Shown piece by piece: positions 6,658 through 15,634 of a stretch of DNA of 30,134 bases (position 1 is the first letter of the stretch; each line of letters opens with the position of its first letter). The DNA is from AC-37 sp034663685. GTDB lineage: Bacteria; Actinomycetota; Thermoleophilia; Solirubrobacterales; Thermoleophilaceae. The DNA is taken from positions 1 through 30,134 of the forward strand of contig JAXDJC010000131.1 in the NCBI GenBank assembly GCA_034663685.1, read 5' to 3'. The position numbers and the translations under genes are program-made. The notes beneath the pieces are model-generated. The model had not been told where the DNA came from. It searched no databases and saw only the letters and a list, made by a program, of their open reading frames with translations.

Positions 6658-9600
6658 CTACCCGCGCCGGCCGAAGCTGTGCGCCGCCGGCGCCACCGCG
6701 CGCAGGTCGCCGTCGCGCTCGCCGTCCGTGCTCCAGGCGCGGCGCGGCTCGATGTGGCGGACCTCGCCGAGCGGGATGTCCGGGCGCTCGAGGCGGCGCA
6801 CGGCGGTGGCAACCACGTTGGTCACGCCGTCGCGGCGCTCGAGCCTCCCCTCCACGAGGACCATCGGCTCGGCGCGCACGGTCAGGCGGTGCGCCTCGTA
6901 GACGGGCGGCCCCACGATCACGTTGATCGCTCCGTGCTCGTCCTCGAGCAGCATGAACGTGACGCCCTTGGCCGTGGCCGGCCGCTGGCGGGCGATGACG
7001 AGGCCGGCGGTGCGCACGCGGGAGCCGTGGCGCAGGCCCTCGAGGTCGCGGGCCGTGACGAGGCCGGAGTCGAGCTCGGGCCGCATCAGCTCCATGGGGT
7101 GCTCGTGCAGCGTGACCTTGGTGGAGCCGTAGTCGGCGATCAGCCGCTCCCAGGGCGAGAGCTCGCGCAGCTCGGGCGCCGCGCCCGGCTCCACCGGCAG
7201 CGCGAGCTGGGTGCCGCCCGCCACGGTCACGCCCGGAGCCGAGACGCCGAGCAGCCAGAGCGCCTGGCGCCGCCCGCCCTCCACCAGCGCGTCGCACGCC
7301 CCGGCCCAGGCGAGCCGCTCGAGCGCGTCGCGCTGGGCGCCACAGCGGCCGGCGAGCTCCGCGATCCCGCCGAACGGCCCGCACCGCTCGCGCTCCTCGA
7401 CCACCTCGCGCACGTCGTCGGACGCCACGCCGGCGACATAGCCGAGGCCGATCCGCACGGCGAGCGCGCCGTCGAGCCACTCGACGCCACACTCCGCATC
7501 CGAGGCGAGCACGCACGGCGGGAGCACCGTTATCGCCCGGCGCTGGGCCTCGTGCACCAGCGAGTCCGGCGGGTAGAAGCCCATCGGCTGCTCGTTCAGC
7601 AGCGCGCACAGGAACTCCGGTCCGTGGTGCACCCGCAGCCAGGTCGACTGGTAGGCGAGCAGCCCGAACGCCGCCGAGTGCGCCTTGGGGAAGCCGAAGC
7701 CGGAGAAGCCCACGATCTGCGAGTAGACCTTCCGCGCCACCTCCAAGGACGCGCCCCGGGCCATCGCCCCCTCCACGAACTTGACCTCGTACGAGCGCAT
7801 CGCGGCCACCGAGCGGTTGCGGCTCATCGCCCGCCGCAGCCCCTCCGCCTCGCCCGGCGAGAAGCCCGCGAACGCCATCGCCACCTCGATCACCTGGTCC
7901 TGGAAGACGATCGCGCCGAGCGTGTCGCGCAGCACCGGCTCGAGCGAGGGGTGGTCGTAGGGAACCCTGTACGAGGGGTCCGCGCGCAGAGCCTTCCGCC
8001 GCTCGATGTACGGGTGCACCGCGCCGCCCTGGATCGGCCCGGGCCGCACAAGCGCGACCTGCACGGTCAGGTCGTCAAGGTTCTCGGGCAGCGTTCGCTT
8101 AAGCATCTGCATCTGCGCCCGGCTCTCGATCTGGAAGACGCCCATCGTCTCCGCCGCCTGGATCTCGCGGTACACCGCCGGGTCGTCGAACGGGATCCGC
8201 GAGAGGTCGATCCGCTCCTCGCGCGCGCGCGCGATCTGGTCCACGCAGCGCTCGACCGCCGAGAGCATCCCCAGGCCGAGCAGGTCGATCTTGAGGAAGC
8301 CCGCATCGCCGCACGAGTCCTTGTCCCACTGGACCATCTGACGGCCGCTCATCGCCGCCGGCTGGATCGGGCAGATCTCGTCGAGCGGCTGGGTGGAGAT
8401 GACCATGCCGCCCACGTGCTGGGTCACGTGGCGCGGCAGCCCCCATGCGTCGTGGACCAGCCGGGTGAGCGCCTGCCAGCGCGGCGAGGCCGCCCGCCGG
8501 GCGCCGATCGCCTCCGCGAGGTGGTCCTCCACGTTGCCCCCGCCCCACGGCTCGGCCGCCCGCGCGGCGCGCTCGATCTCCCCCGGCGGCAGCCCGAGCG
8601 CCTTGCCGAAGTCGCGGATCCCCGAGCGGTTCTGGTAGGTGGCGAACGCCGCCACGAGCGCCGAGCGGTCGCGCCCGTAGCGCTCGTGCACCCGCGGGAT
8701 CAGCACCTCGCGGATGTCGCGCGGGAAGTCGAGGTCGATGTCCGGCAGTGCGCTCAGCTCCTCGTTCAGGAAGCGCCCCAGGAACAGGTCGTTCTCCACC
8801 GGGTCCACGTGCGAGAGGCCGGTGAGGAAGCAGACGATCGAGGACACGCTCGAGCCGCGGCCGCGGCCGGGCGGCAGGAGCGAGCGGGCCGAGTCGGGGC
8901 CGCGCACCTCGCGCGCCACCTCGCGCGCCAGCTCCAGCAGGTCGCGGTGGAGGAGGAAGAAGCCCGAGAGGCCGAGCGAGCGGACGATCGCCAGCTCCTG
9001 CTCCAGTCGCGCCTCGGCGTCCGCCCGGCTGGCGCGGCCGGAGTAGCGCGAAGCGAGCAGCGATCCGCACAGCTCCGCCAGCCGCCGGTCGGCGCTGCCG
9101 TCCTCCGAGCCCGGATAGCGGTAGCCGAGGTCCGTGGTCAGGTCGAAGCGCAGGCGCTCGGCCAGCCTCCCCGACTCCTCGACCGCGTCCGGGTGGTCGG
9201 CGAAGCGCGCCGCCATCGCCTCCGGCGGCGCGAGCACGTGCGAGGAGTTGCCGCGGCGCAGCGGCTCCGACTCGTCGAGGGTGGCCTTGCAGCGGATCGC
9301 GACGAACGTGTCCTGGAGCGCCGCTCGCGCACGCGCGTGCGCGTGGACGTTGCCGGTGGCCACGCACGGCACGCCGACCCGCTCGGCCAGCTGCGCCAGC
9401 AGGCGGTTGCGGCGGCGGTCGTGGCGGGCGAACGGGCGCTGGAGCTCGACCCGGAAGCGGTCGGGCCCGAACGCGCGCACCAGGCGGCGCGCCATCGCGG
9501 CGGCGCCGGCGTGCTCGTCGCGCTCCACCCGCGCGGCCAGCGCGCCGTCGCGCGCGCAGCCCGAGAGGCAGACGAGGCCGGCGGCGTGGCGCTCGAGGTC

Positions 9601-9942
9601 CTCGAGCCGGGTGCTCGGCGGGGTCGGCTCGGTGGGGCGGTCGCGCGTGCCCCTGTGCGCCTCGGTGACCAGCCGGCAGAGGTTGGCGTAGCCGGTGCGG
9701 TCCTCGCACAGAAGCGTGACGTGGTGGCCGTCCTCGAGCGTCAGCTCGGCTCCCACGATCGCCCGCACGCCCAGCGCCCGCACCGCGGTGGCCATCTCCA
9801 TCGACCCGTGGAGCCCGTCGTGGTCGGTGAGCGCGATCGCCTCGTGGCCCTGCTCGGCCGCCGCCGCCGCGATCTCGACCGGGTGCGAGGCCCCGTCCAG
9901 GAACGAGAAGGCGGAGTGGCAGTGGAGCTCGACGTACGGCAT
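6658..9942 (-). CDS. dnaE2: Error-prone DNA polymerase DnaE2
   Basis: 1094 residues from the ATG at 9942, a C-family polymerase used in damage-induced translesion synthesis with ImuB. Domains in order: PHP domain (residues 5-210, ELHCHSAFSFLDG and TDHDGLHG), palm with catalytic aspartates in PDIDLDF (Asp401, Asp403) and KIDLLGLG (Asp553), fingers (about 590-800), helix-hairpin-helix region (about 820-890), and a C-terminal OB domain (about 970-1055). It is about 100 residues shorter than replicative DnaE1, as expected for DnaE2. QLALPV at 912-917 sits where a sliding-clamp motif may lie; that is a guess. The family N-terminus matches MPYVELHCHS, so I start at 9942; an ATG 18 bases upstream (9960) would add MRTCVR, encoded by the LexA box itself. 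A perfect LexA operator ends one base before the chosen ATG. Confidence 0.93.
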   Translation of the reverse strand: MPYVELHCHSAFSFLDGASHPVEIAAAAAEQGHEAIALTDHDGLHGSMEMATAVRALGVRAIVGAELTLEDGHHVTLLCEDRTGYANLCRLVTEAHRGTRDRPTEPTPPSTRLEDLERHAAGLVCLSGCARDGALAARVERDEHAGAAAMARRLVRAFGPDRFRVELQRPFARHDRRRNRLLAQLAERVGVPCVATGNVHAHARARAALQDTFVAIRCKATLDESEPLRRGNSSHVLAPPEAMAARFADHPDAVEESGRLAERLRFDLTTDLGYRYPGSEDGSADRRLAELCGSLLASRYSGRASRADAEARLEQELAIVRSLGLSGFFLLHRDLLELAREVAREVRGPDSARSLLPPGRGRGSSVSSIVCFLTGLSHVDPVENDLFLGRFLNEELSALPDIDLDFPRDIREVLIPRVHERYGRDRSALVAAFATYQNRSGIRDFGKALGLPPGEIERAARAAEPWGGGNVEDHLAEAIGARRAASPRWQALTRLVHDAWGLPRHVTQHVGGMVISTQPLDEICPIQPAAMSGRQMVQWDKDSCGDAGFLKIDLLGLGMLSAVERCVDQIARAREERIDLSRIPFDDPAVYREIQAAETMGVFQIESRAQMQMLKRTLPENLDDLTVQVALVRPGPIQGGAVHPYIERRKALRADPSYRVPYDHPSLEPVLRDTLGAIVFQDQVIEVAMAFAGFSPGEAEGLRRAMSRNRSVAAMRSYEVKFVEGAMARGASLEVARKVYSQIVGFSGFGFPKAHSAAFGLLAYQSTWLRVHHGPEFLCALLNEQPMGFYPPDSLVHEAQRRAITVLPPCVLASDAECGVEWLDGALAVRIGLGYVAGVASDDVREVVEERERCGPFGGIAELAGRCGAQRDALERLAWAGACDALVEGGRRQALWLLGVSAPGVTVAGGTQLALPVEPGAAPELRELSPWERLIADYGSTKVTLHEHPMELMRPELDSGLVTARDLEGLRHGSRVRTAGLVIARQRPATAKGVTFMLLEDEHGAINVIVGPPVYEAHRLTVRAEPMVLVEGRLERRDGVTNVVATAVRRLERPDIPLGEVRHIEPRRAWSTDGERDGDLRAVAPAAHSFGRRG

Positions 9943-9943
9943 G

Positions 9944-9957
9944 CGAACGCATGTTCG
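9944..9957 (-). promoter_or_regulatory. LexA operator (SOS box) of dnaE2
   Basis: CGAACATGCGTTCG on the minus strand is an exact match to the Gram-positive/actinobacterial LexA consensus CGAACRNRYGTTYG. It lies one base upstream of the dnaE2 ATG and is preceded directly by another in-frame ATG, so it occupies the translation start region. No Shine-Dalgarno sequence can fit between, which suggests a leaderless or near-leaderless transcript. GAACAT inside the box could act as a -10 element, with TTGAGG 17 bases upstream; this is inference. Confidence 0.88.
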
Positions 9958-10004
9958 CATGCTCGCGACTTGACCTCAACCCTCAGTTGGGCGAGCATGC
10001 GAAC
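9953..10004. repeat. 14-bp inverted repeat spanning the dnaE2/regulator divide
   Basis: GTTCGCATGCTCGC (9953-9966) is repeated as its exact reverse complement at 9991-10004, with a 24-base spacer. The left arm contains half of the LexA box plus flanking bases, so the right arm carries a second CGAAC half-site. It could be a cruciform, a second weak LexA contact allowing looping, or an operator for the adjacent LuxR-type regulator. Confidence 0.7.
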
Positions 10005-10010
10005 GGTCCC

Positions 10011-12773
10011 GTGCTGCTCGGACGCTCCCGCGAAATCGAGGCGATCGACCGGCTCCTGCTCGACGCCAGAAGCGGACAGGGCCGGAGTCTCCTCCTGTCG
10101 GGTGAACCCGGCATCGGCAAGACCGCCCTCCTCGGGGTCGCTCGCGAGCGCGCGGGCGCCGCCCTGGTGATCGAGGACGTGGGGATCGAGGCGGAGGCGA
10201 ACCTGCCCTTCGCCGCGCTCGGCACGATCACCCGTCCGCTCCTCCCCCACCTCCGCGCCCTTCCCGAGCGCCAGGCATCGGCGGTCGAGGTGGCGCTGGC
10301 GATCGGGCCCGGCGCGCCGCCGCCCGCCGACCGGCTCGCGGTCTGCGCCGGCGTCCTCGGGCTGCTGCGCGCCGCCGCGGCCGACGGGCCGCTGCTCGTG
10401 CTGATCGACGACGCCCACTGGCTCGACACCCCCTCCGCCGAGTGCCTGGGGTATGCCGCCCGGCGCCTCGGCGGATCGCGCGTGGCGTTGCTGGCCGCCA
10501 CGCGAACCGGGATCCCGATCCCACCGCTCGACGGCCGCCTCAGCGACGAGCGGCACGTGACCGGGCTCGGGAACCAGGATGCCCGCGCGCTCCTCGCCGC
10601 CACCGCCGGCGAGCTGGCGCCCACCACCACCACGACCCTGCTCGACGCCGCCGCCGGCAACCCGCTCGCGCTGCTCGAGCTGCCCTCGCTGCTGAGTGAC
10701 GAGCAGCGGGCTGGAATCGTCCCGTTCGAGCCCGCGCCGGCGCCCGGCGGCGCCCTCTGGGACGCGTTCGAGCGCCAGGTTGCGGGCCTCGGCGCCGAGG
10801 CCGGCCAGGCCATGCTCGTGGCCGCGGCCTCCCTCGACCGTGCCCTCGGGCCCGTGGTGGCCGCCTGCCGGGACCTGGACATCGACCTCGCCGCGCTCGA
10901 GCACGCCGAGGCGAGCGGCCTGCTCGCGCTCGGCGACGACAGGCTCGGCTTCTCGCATCCCCTGCTGCGCGCGGTGGTCTACGAGGGCGCCACCGGCTCC
11001 GACCGCCGCCGCGCCCACGCGGCGCTCGCTCCGCACGCCGACGCGGACGCCGCCGCCTGGCACCTCGCGGCGGCCAGCCTCGGGCCGGACGCGGCCGTGG
11101 CGGACTCGCTCGAGGCCGCCGGACATCGAGCCGCCGCGCGCGGAGCCCACAGCGCCGCGGCCGACGCGCACGAGCGCGCCGCGCGGCTGAGCGACGACGA
11201 CGGCGCGCGATCGCGGCGGCTCTTCGCCGCGGGCCTCGCGGCCGCGATGGGCGGCGCCTACGCGCGCGGCGCCGCGCTGCTCGAGCCGGTGGCCGAGATC
11301 GACGACCCCACGATGCGCGCGGGCATCCGCCACCTGCTCGGCATGGTCACGCTGACCGGGGGCATCCGCGGCGCCATCGAGAACCACGACCTGCTCACCG
11401 AGGAGGCGGAGCGCACGGCGCAGCTCGACCCCGCGATGGCCGCCGCGCTGCACGCCGACGCCGGCGTGACCGCGTGCGTGGGCGGCGACTGCCGGCGCGC
11501 GCTGGCCGCGGCGGAGCGGGCGATCGAGATCCTGCCCCGCGATGCGCCGCCCGCGGCGCGCTGCCAGGCGCACTCGATGCTCGGCATGGGACTGGCGCTG
11601 GCCGGACGCGCCGCCGAGGCGCGCCCGGCGCTCGACGAGGCCGGACGCCTGCTGGCCGGCGTGGAGCCGCTCTCCCCGGCCGCCCAGTCGATCGCCTTCG
11701 CGCTGCACGCCCGCGTCTGCACCGGGCAGGAGCCGCTCCTGTGCGAAGAGGTCGCCGGGCTGGCCGACGCCGCCCGCGATGCCGGCACCGACGGCCTGCT
11801 CCCCTACTACCAGCTGGTGGCGGCCGACGGCGCCTACCGGCTCGGCGACTGGGCGAGCGCGGCGGCGGCGGCGGACGAGGCCGTGGCGATCGCCGACGAC
11901 ACGAGCCAGCGCGGCCCGCTGTCGATAGCGCTGGTCGTACGCGCCCGGGTGCACGCCGCGCGCGGCGAGGAAACCGAGGCGCGCGCGGCGGTCGAGCGCG
12001 GAATCGCGCTGGCCGAGCCGCCGGGCTATGGCAGCACGCCGATCTGGGGCCACGCCGCGCTCGGGTTCCTGGAGCTCGGCCTCGGGCACACCGACGCCGC
12101 CATCGAGCAGCTCGAGGAGGCGCAGCGGCTGGCGGAGGCGGCCGGGCTCGAGGATCCCGTGATCGTCCCGTGGGTTTCCGATCTCGCCGAGGCGCTCGTG
12201 CAGGCCGGCGAGCCGGTGCGCGCGCACGAGGTCTCCGAGCAGCTCGCGGCACGCGCCGAGCGCTCCGGCGCTCCGCTGGCGCTCGCGCTCGCGGCGCGCT
12301 GCAGGGGCCTCACCGCCAACGGGGAGTTCGAGCAGCCGTTCACCGCGGCGCTCGAGCTGCACGAGCGCTGCGCGTCCCCGTTCGAGCGCGCGCGCACGCT
12401 CCTCTCGTTCGGCTCGCGGCTCCACCGGGCACGGCGCCGGGTGGAGGCTCGCGAGCGGCTGCGCGAGGCGCTGGCCACCTTCGACGAGCTGGGCGCCGCC
12501 CCCTGGACCCGGCACGCACGCGCCGAGCTGCGCGCCGCCGGCGGGATCCGGCGCGCCGCGCCGAGCGATCCGGACGAGCTGACCGCGCAGGAGCTGCGCG
12601 TGGCGCTGGCGGTCGGGCGCGGCGCCTCCAACCGCGAGGTGGCGGCCGAGCTCTTTCTGAGCCCCAAGACCATCGAGTTCCACCTCGGGCGCGTGTACCG
12701 CAAGCTCGGGATCCACTCGCGCAGCGAGCTGGCCGTGCTGGTCACGGCCGGGAGCGTGGGGAGGTCGGTCTAG
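10011..12773 (+). CDS. Large ATP-binding LuxR-family (LAL) regulator
   Basis: 920 residues. The N-terminal half begins LLGRSREIEAIDRLL and holds an AAA/NB-ARC-like ATPase with Walker A GEPGIGKT (31-38) and Walker B LLVLIDDAHWLD (about 128-139). The middle (about 370-840) is rich in Ala and Leu helices like TPR repeats. The C-terminus (about 855-912) is a LuxR/GerE helix-turn-helix with LTAQELRV, NREVAAELFLSPKTIEFHL and YRKLGIHSR. LAL proteins are cytoplasmic transcription activators whose ATPase gates DNA binding, often on sugar or secondary-metabolite pathways. The GTG at 10011 reproduces the usual LAL N-terminus; an ATG at 9951 would give 940 residues but lies in the LexA box. No ribosome site is clear for either. 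It is divergent from dnaE2; the secreted-protein gene follows 65 bp downstream. Confidence 0.9.
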   Translation: MLLGRSREIEAIDRLLLDARSGQGRSLLLSGEPGIGKTALLGVARERAGAALVIEDVGIEAEANLPFAALGTITRPLLPHLRALPERQASAVEVALAIGPGAPPPADRLAVCAGVLGLLRAAAADGPLLVLIDDAHWLDTPSAECLGYAARRLGGSRVALLAATRTGIPIPPLDGRLSDERHVTGLGNQDARALLAATAGELAPTTTTTLLDAAAGNPLALLELPSLLSDEQRAGIVPFEPAPAPGGALWDAFERQVAGLGAEAGQAMLVAAASLDRALGPVVAACRDLDIDLAALEHAEASGLLALGDDRLGFSHPLLRAVVYEGATGSDRRRAHAALAPHADADAAAWHLAAASLGPDAAVADSLEAAGHRAAARGAHSAAADAHERAARLSDDDGARSRRLFAAGLAAAMGGAYARGAALLEPVAEIDDPTMRAGIRHLLGMVTLTGGIRGAIENHDLLTEEAERTAQLDPAMAAALHADAGVTACVGGDCRRALAAAERAIEILPRDAPPAARCQAHSMLGMGLALAGRAAEARPALDEAGRLLAGVEPLSPAAQSIAFALHARVCTGQEPLLCEEVAGLADAARDAGTDGLLPYYQLVAADGAYRLGDWASAAAAADEAVAIADDTSQRGPLSIALVVRARVHAARGEETEARAAVERGIALAEPPGYGSTPIWGHAALGFLELGLGHTDAAIEQLEEAQRLAEAAGLEDPVIVPWVSDLAEALVQAGEPVRAHEVSEQLAARAERSGAPLALALAARCRGLTANGEFEQPFTAALELHERCASPFERARTLLSFGSRLHRARRRVEARERLREALATFDELGAAPWTRHARAELRAAGGIRRAAPSDPDELTAQELRVALAVGRGASNREVAAELFLSPKTIEFHLGRVYRKLGIHSRSELAVLVTAGSVGRSV

Positions 12774-12838
12774 GGATTCACCTGGTGCATTGGGCCGCCG
12801 TCAGCGGTTACGAATGGTGGACTCGACGGGAGGGACTC

Positions 12839-15367
12839 GTGAGTACGCATGGCAATCGGCTGTTTGGTGCGCTGACGGGCGCGCGGGATCGGGGAACTGC
12901 TGTGAGGACAAGTAGGCACGCCACACTCACCGCGCTGGCCGTCGTGGCGGCGCTGCTCGTGGCGGCGCCCGGGGCGAGCGCCACGCTGCGCTCCCCGCAC
13001 CTCGAGTCGAGCTGCTCCGAGGGCTACGAGTACGGCGAGTACACAATCGCGAACTGGACGGTGGAGGGCTGCAACCAGGCGAGGTCCATCCTGCCGACGA
13101 AGAAGTTGCAGAAGGCGAGTCTCGAAACGCGGCAGCTGAAGACGAGTCGCGGATTCCGCGGCCACGTCGAGGTGAACGGCATGATCGTCGAGGTCCCGGA
13201 CTCGGGCCCCGATCTGATCGCCAACTTCTACGACAACAGCGTCAGCCCCGACACGGGGACCATCAGCCGCGCCCAGAGCACCACGATCGTGCTCGACCCG
13301 CTCGTGAACGGGCAGCGCAAGCGCTTCCCGATCTACACGGGCGCGATCACCCTGACGACGTCGAAGCTCACGCAGGCCCCCATCCCCGAGCCCACCTTCG
13401 GAACGATCCCGAAGCCGACCACGAAGTCGTCGACGAAGCGCGTGGACCGGCGCCGGAAGATCGGCCCGGCGGCCCTGGTGGGCATCGTGACCGACTACAT
13501 CGACATCCCCACGAACAACAACCCGAAGATCTTCGGGCTGCGGCTGCGCGACGGCATCCACGACGCCGGCGTCCGCCCGCAGAACGGGTCGATCCCGGCC
13601 TCGATCGTGTTCAACGCCAAGCTCGCGCTCTTGAGCGACGGGCTCTCGGACCTCCTCGACGTGAACGCCGACAGCAAGGTCACGATCACCGACGGCATCG
13701 GGCTCACGGTCGACAACCTCTCCGCGAAGTTCCCGGACATCGCCGTCCCGGGGATCGGCGGGCTCAAGAACATGCACGTCAAGTACAACGGCACCACGAA
13801 CGTCTGGTCCGGCGGGCTCCTGCTCGACCTGGGCGAGCTGTTCCCGAAACTCGACTTCGAGACCGCCGTGGACGCCGACACCGGCGCCCTGAAGTACATC
13901 CAGACGAGCATCGACAACCTGCCGCCGATCCCGATCGGGACCACGGGGATCTTCCTCGACTCGGTCCGGTTCGGCTTCGGCCTCGACCCGCTGTTCATCT
14001 CGGCCGGCGCCGACGCGACCGCCGGCCCAACGATCGCCGGCCAATCGCTGATCCTGCTCAGCGGCGACGTGGAGATGCAGTTCGAGCCCAACTTCCGGCT
14101 CGAGGTGAGCGGCGGTGCTCGCGTGCTCCCGAGCGGCAACAGCGAGCTCGCGTCGGGGACCTTCAACTTCGTCTACGACGCGGACGGCCTGATAGCCGCG
14201 AGCGGCGACGCGCGATTCGAGGCGACCGTGCCGGTGCTCGACATCGGCATCGGCGCGCGCATCCACGGCTCCGGGGCGTACGCCACCGACGGGAACCGCT
14301 TCAACATCAAGGCGAGCGCGGACGGCGACCTGATCCTGGGCTTCCTGGGCACCTACAACGTCGCGCACTTCGAGGCGGTCATCTCGGACCACGGCTTCGG
14401 GACGTGCGGGAAGCTGCTCGGCTTCCTCAGCGGCGGCATCGGCCAGGACTGGGACAACGGCGGCCTGAAGGTCTTCACGGGCTGCGACCTGAAGGACTTC
14501 GACGACCCGATCCAGGGGACGTTCGTCCACACCAGCGCGTCGTCCGGGACGAAGTCGCGCACCTTCCCGGTCGCCGACGGCACGAAGAAGATCGCCATCC
14601 AGCTGACCGCCGGCCAGCCCGGCCCGCACGTGACGCTGCGCGACCCGGACGGGCACGTGCGCGTGGTGACCACCGCCGGCCAGCACGAGCAGGTCGACTC
14701 GAACACCATCGTCGTGGGCAAGCCGGACGCGACTCAGCAGCTCATCGAGCTGAACAAGCCGCAGGCCGGCGACTGGAAGGTCGAGTGGCAGCCCGGCGAC
14801 CCGCCGATCACCGCCCTGGAGACCGCCGTATCGGCGCCCGAGATCGCCGCGACGGCCACGGTCACGACCAAGGCCGGCGACCCGCCCGGCCAGCGGCGGA
14901 TCAGCATCACGCGCACGGGCAGCCTGCCCAAGAACCGGACGGTCCTCTACAGCGTGGACACCCCGAACGGGCTCGTCGAACTCGGGCCGGCGACCAGCAA
15001 GTCGAAGCTCAACTACATCTACCCGGAGTCCGTCACGGAGGACCACGACATCGTCGCCACGCCGGTCCGCAACGGAATCCCGATCGCGAACAAGCGCAAG
15101 GTGATCGGGCACTACTCGGCGACCGTGCCGGGGCACCCGAAGTCCATCAAGAAGAAGCGCAAGGGCAGCCAGCTCACCCTGAACGCCCAGACGGCCGACG
15201 GCACCGAGGCGCCCGACCTCTGGCAGTACCGCGTCGAGGCCCCGAACGGGAACATCACGACCTACACGGCCAAGCCCGGCACGGCGCTGACGATCAGCGT
15301 GCCGACACGGATCAAGTCGGTCAAGGTGACCGCGCGGGCGGTCCTGCGCGGGCGTGCGCTGCGATGA
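12839..15367 (+). CDS. Large secreted protein of unknown function
   Basis: 842 residues from a GTG preceded by a strong ribosome site (GGGAGGG, 12829-12835). A second in-frame GTG at 12902 would give a more compact signal peptide. The hydrophobic core LTALAVVAALLVAA followed by GASA^TL marks Sec export with signal peptidase I cleavage after about residue 48. The mature part has no recognised catalytic motif: an N-terminal region with a few cysteines, a long beta-rich middle with repeated strand-turn segments and Gly/Asp-rich loops, a domain resembling pre-peptidase-type beta sandwiches (FPVADGTKKIAIQLTAG through DWKVEW), and a lysine-rich immunoglobulin-like C-terminus. There is no C-terminal anchor, sortase motif or lipobox. 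Codons use AAG more than the neighbours because of the basic tail. It may depend on the LAL regulator upstream; this rests only on adjacency. Confidence 0.8.
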   Translation: MSTHGNRLFGALTGARDRGTAVRTSRHATLTALAVVAALLVAAPGASATLRSPHLESSCSEGYEYGEYTIANWTVEGCNQARSILPTKKLQKASLETRQLKTSRGFRGHVEVNGMIVEVPDSGPDLIANFYDNSVSPDTGTISRAQSTTIVLDPLVNGQRKRFPIYTGAITLTTSKLTQAPIPEPTFGTIPKPTTKSSTKRVDRRRKIGPAALVGIVTDYIDIPTNNNPKIFGLRLRDGIHDAGVRPQNGSIPASIVFNAKLALLSDGLSDLLDVNADSKVTITDGIGLTVDNLSAKFPDIAVPGIGGLKNMHVKYNGTTNVWSGGLLLDLGELFPKLDFETAVDADTGALKYIQTSIDNLPPIPIGTTGIFLDSVRFGFGLDPLFISAGADATAGPTIAGQSLILLSGDVEMQFEPNFRLEVSGGARVLPSGNSELASGTFNFVYDADGLIAASGDARFEATVPVLDIGIGARIHGSGAYATDGNRFNIKASADGDLILGFLGTYNVAHFEAVISDHGFGTCGKLLGFLSGGIGQDWDNGGLKVFTGCDLKDFDDPIQGTFVHTSASSGTKSRTFPVADGTKKIAIQLTAGQPGPHVTLRDPDGHVRVVTTAGQHEQVDSNTIVVGKPDATQQLIELNKPQAGDWKVEWQPGDPPITALETAVSAPEIAATATVTTKAGDPPGQRRISITRTGSLPKNRTVLYSVDTPNGLVELGPATSKSKLNYIYPESVTEDHDIVATPVRNGIPIANKRKVIGHYSATVPGHPKSIKKKRKGSQLTLNAQTADGTEAPDLWQYRVEAPNGNITTYTAKPGTALTISVPTRIKSVKVTARAVLRGRALR

Positions 15368-15385
15368 GCGCCGCGGTGGATGTGC

Positions 15386-15634
15386 TCAGGCCCGCTGCTC
15401 GAAGAACCCCCTCCCGCCACCGCCGAGCTCCCTGAACACCACCGCGTTGCGCCCGCCCGCCAGCACCAGCTCGAAGTAGCGGCGGCGGACCGGGCGGCCG
15501 GTCCACCAGCGGTCCTCCACGACCCACTCCTCGAGCACGGACTCGACCGGCTCGCCCTGGAGCTCGGCGGGCGTGCCCGACTCGTCGAGGCGGACGCAGA
15601 CGCCGCGCGGGTGCGCGAGGCGGCGGACGCTCAT
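15386..15634 (-). CDS. DUF6504-like small protein linked to imuB
   Basis: 82 residues. The segment VVEDRWWTGRPVRRRYFELVLAGG followed by a VVFREL strand and the closing GGRGFFEQRA is the pattern I recall for DUF6504 proteins of actinobacteria, small, beta-rich and of unknown function. Its ATG overlaps the imuB stop by 4 bp (ATGA at 15631-15634), so it is translated with imuB and should be induced with it. The position makes a role as an accessory of the ImuB/DnaE2 mutasome reasonable, but that is inference from coupling alone. It converges with the secreted-protein gene, 18 bp away, with no visible terminator between. Confidence 0.75.
   Translation of the reverse strand: MSVRRLAHPRGVCVRLDESGTPAELQGEPVESVLEEWVVEDRWWTGRPVRRRYFELVLAGGRNAVVFRELGGGGRGFFEQRA

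Noticed and set aside
7520..7535. GGCGATAA word on the minus strand, like a sigma-28 -10 element
   Set aside because: It is inside dnaE2 with no -35 partner and no gene start downstream.
9951..10010. Upstream ATG extending the LAL regulator to 940 residues
   Set aside because: The ATG lies inside the LexA box and the added 20 residues do not resemble the family; the GTG at 10011 gives the usual N-terminus. It remains possible.
5710..10170. 1486-codon open frame on the plus strand across FIST, DUF72 and dnaE2
   Set aside because: It is antisense to three well-recognised genes and its His/Arg/Val-rich translation matches no protein pattern; long shadow frames are expected at this GC content.
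15368..15385. Terminator between the secreted protein and the DUF6504-like gene
   Set aside because: The 18-bp gap holds no hairpin.
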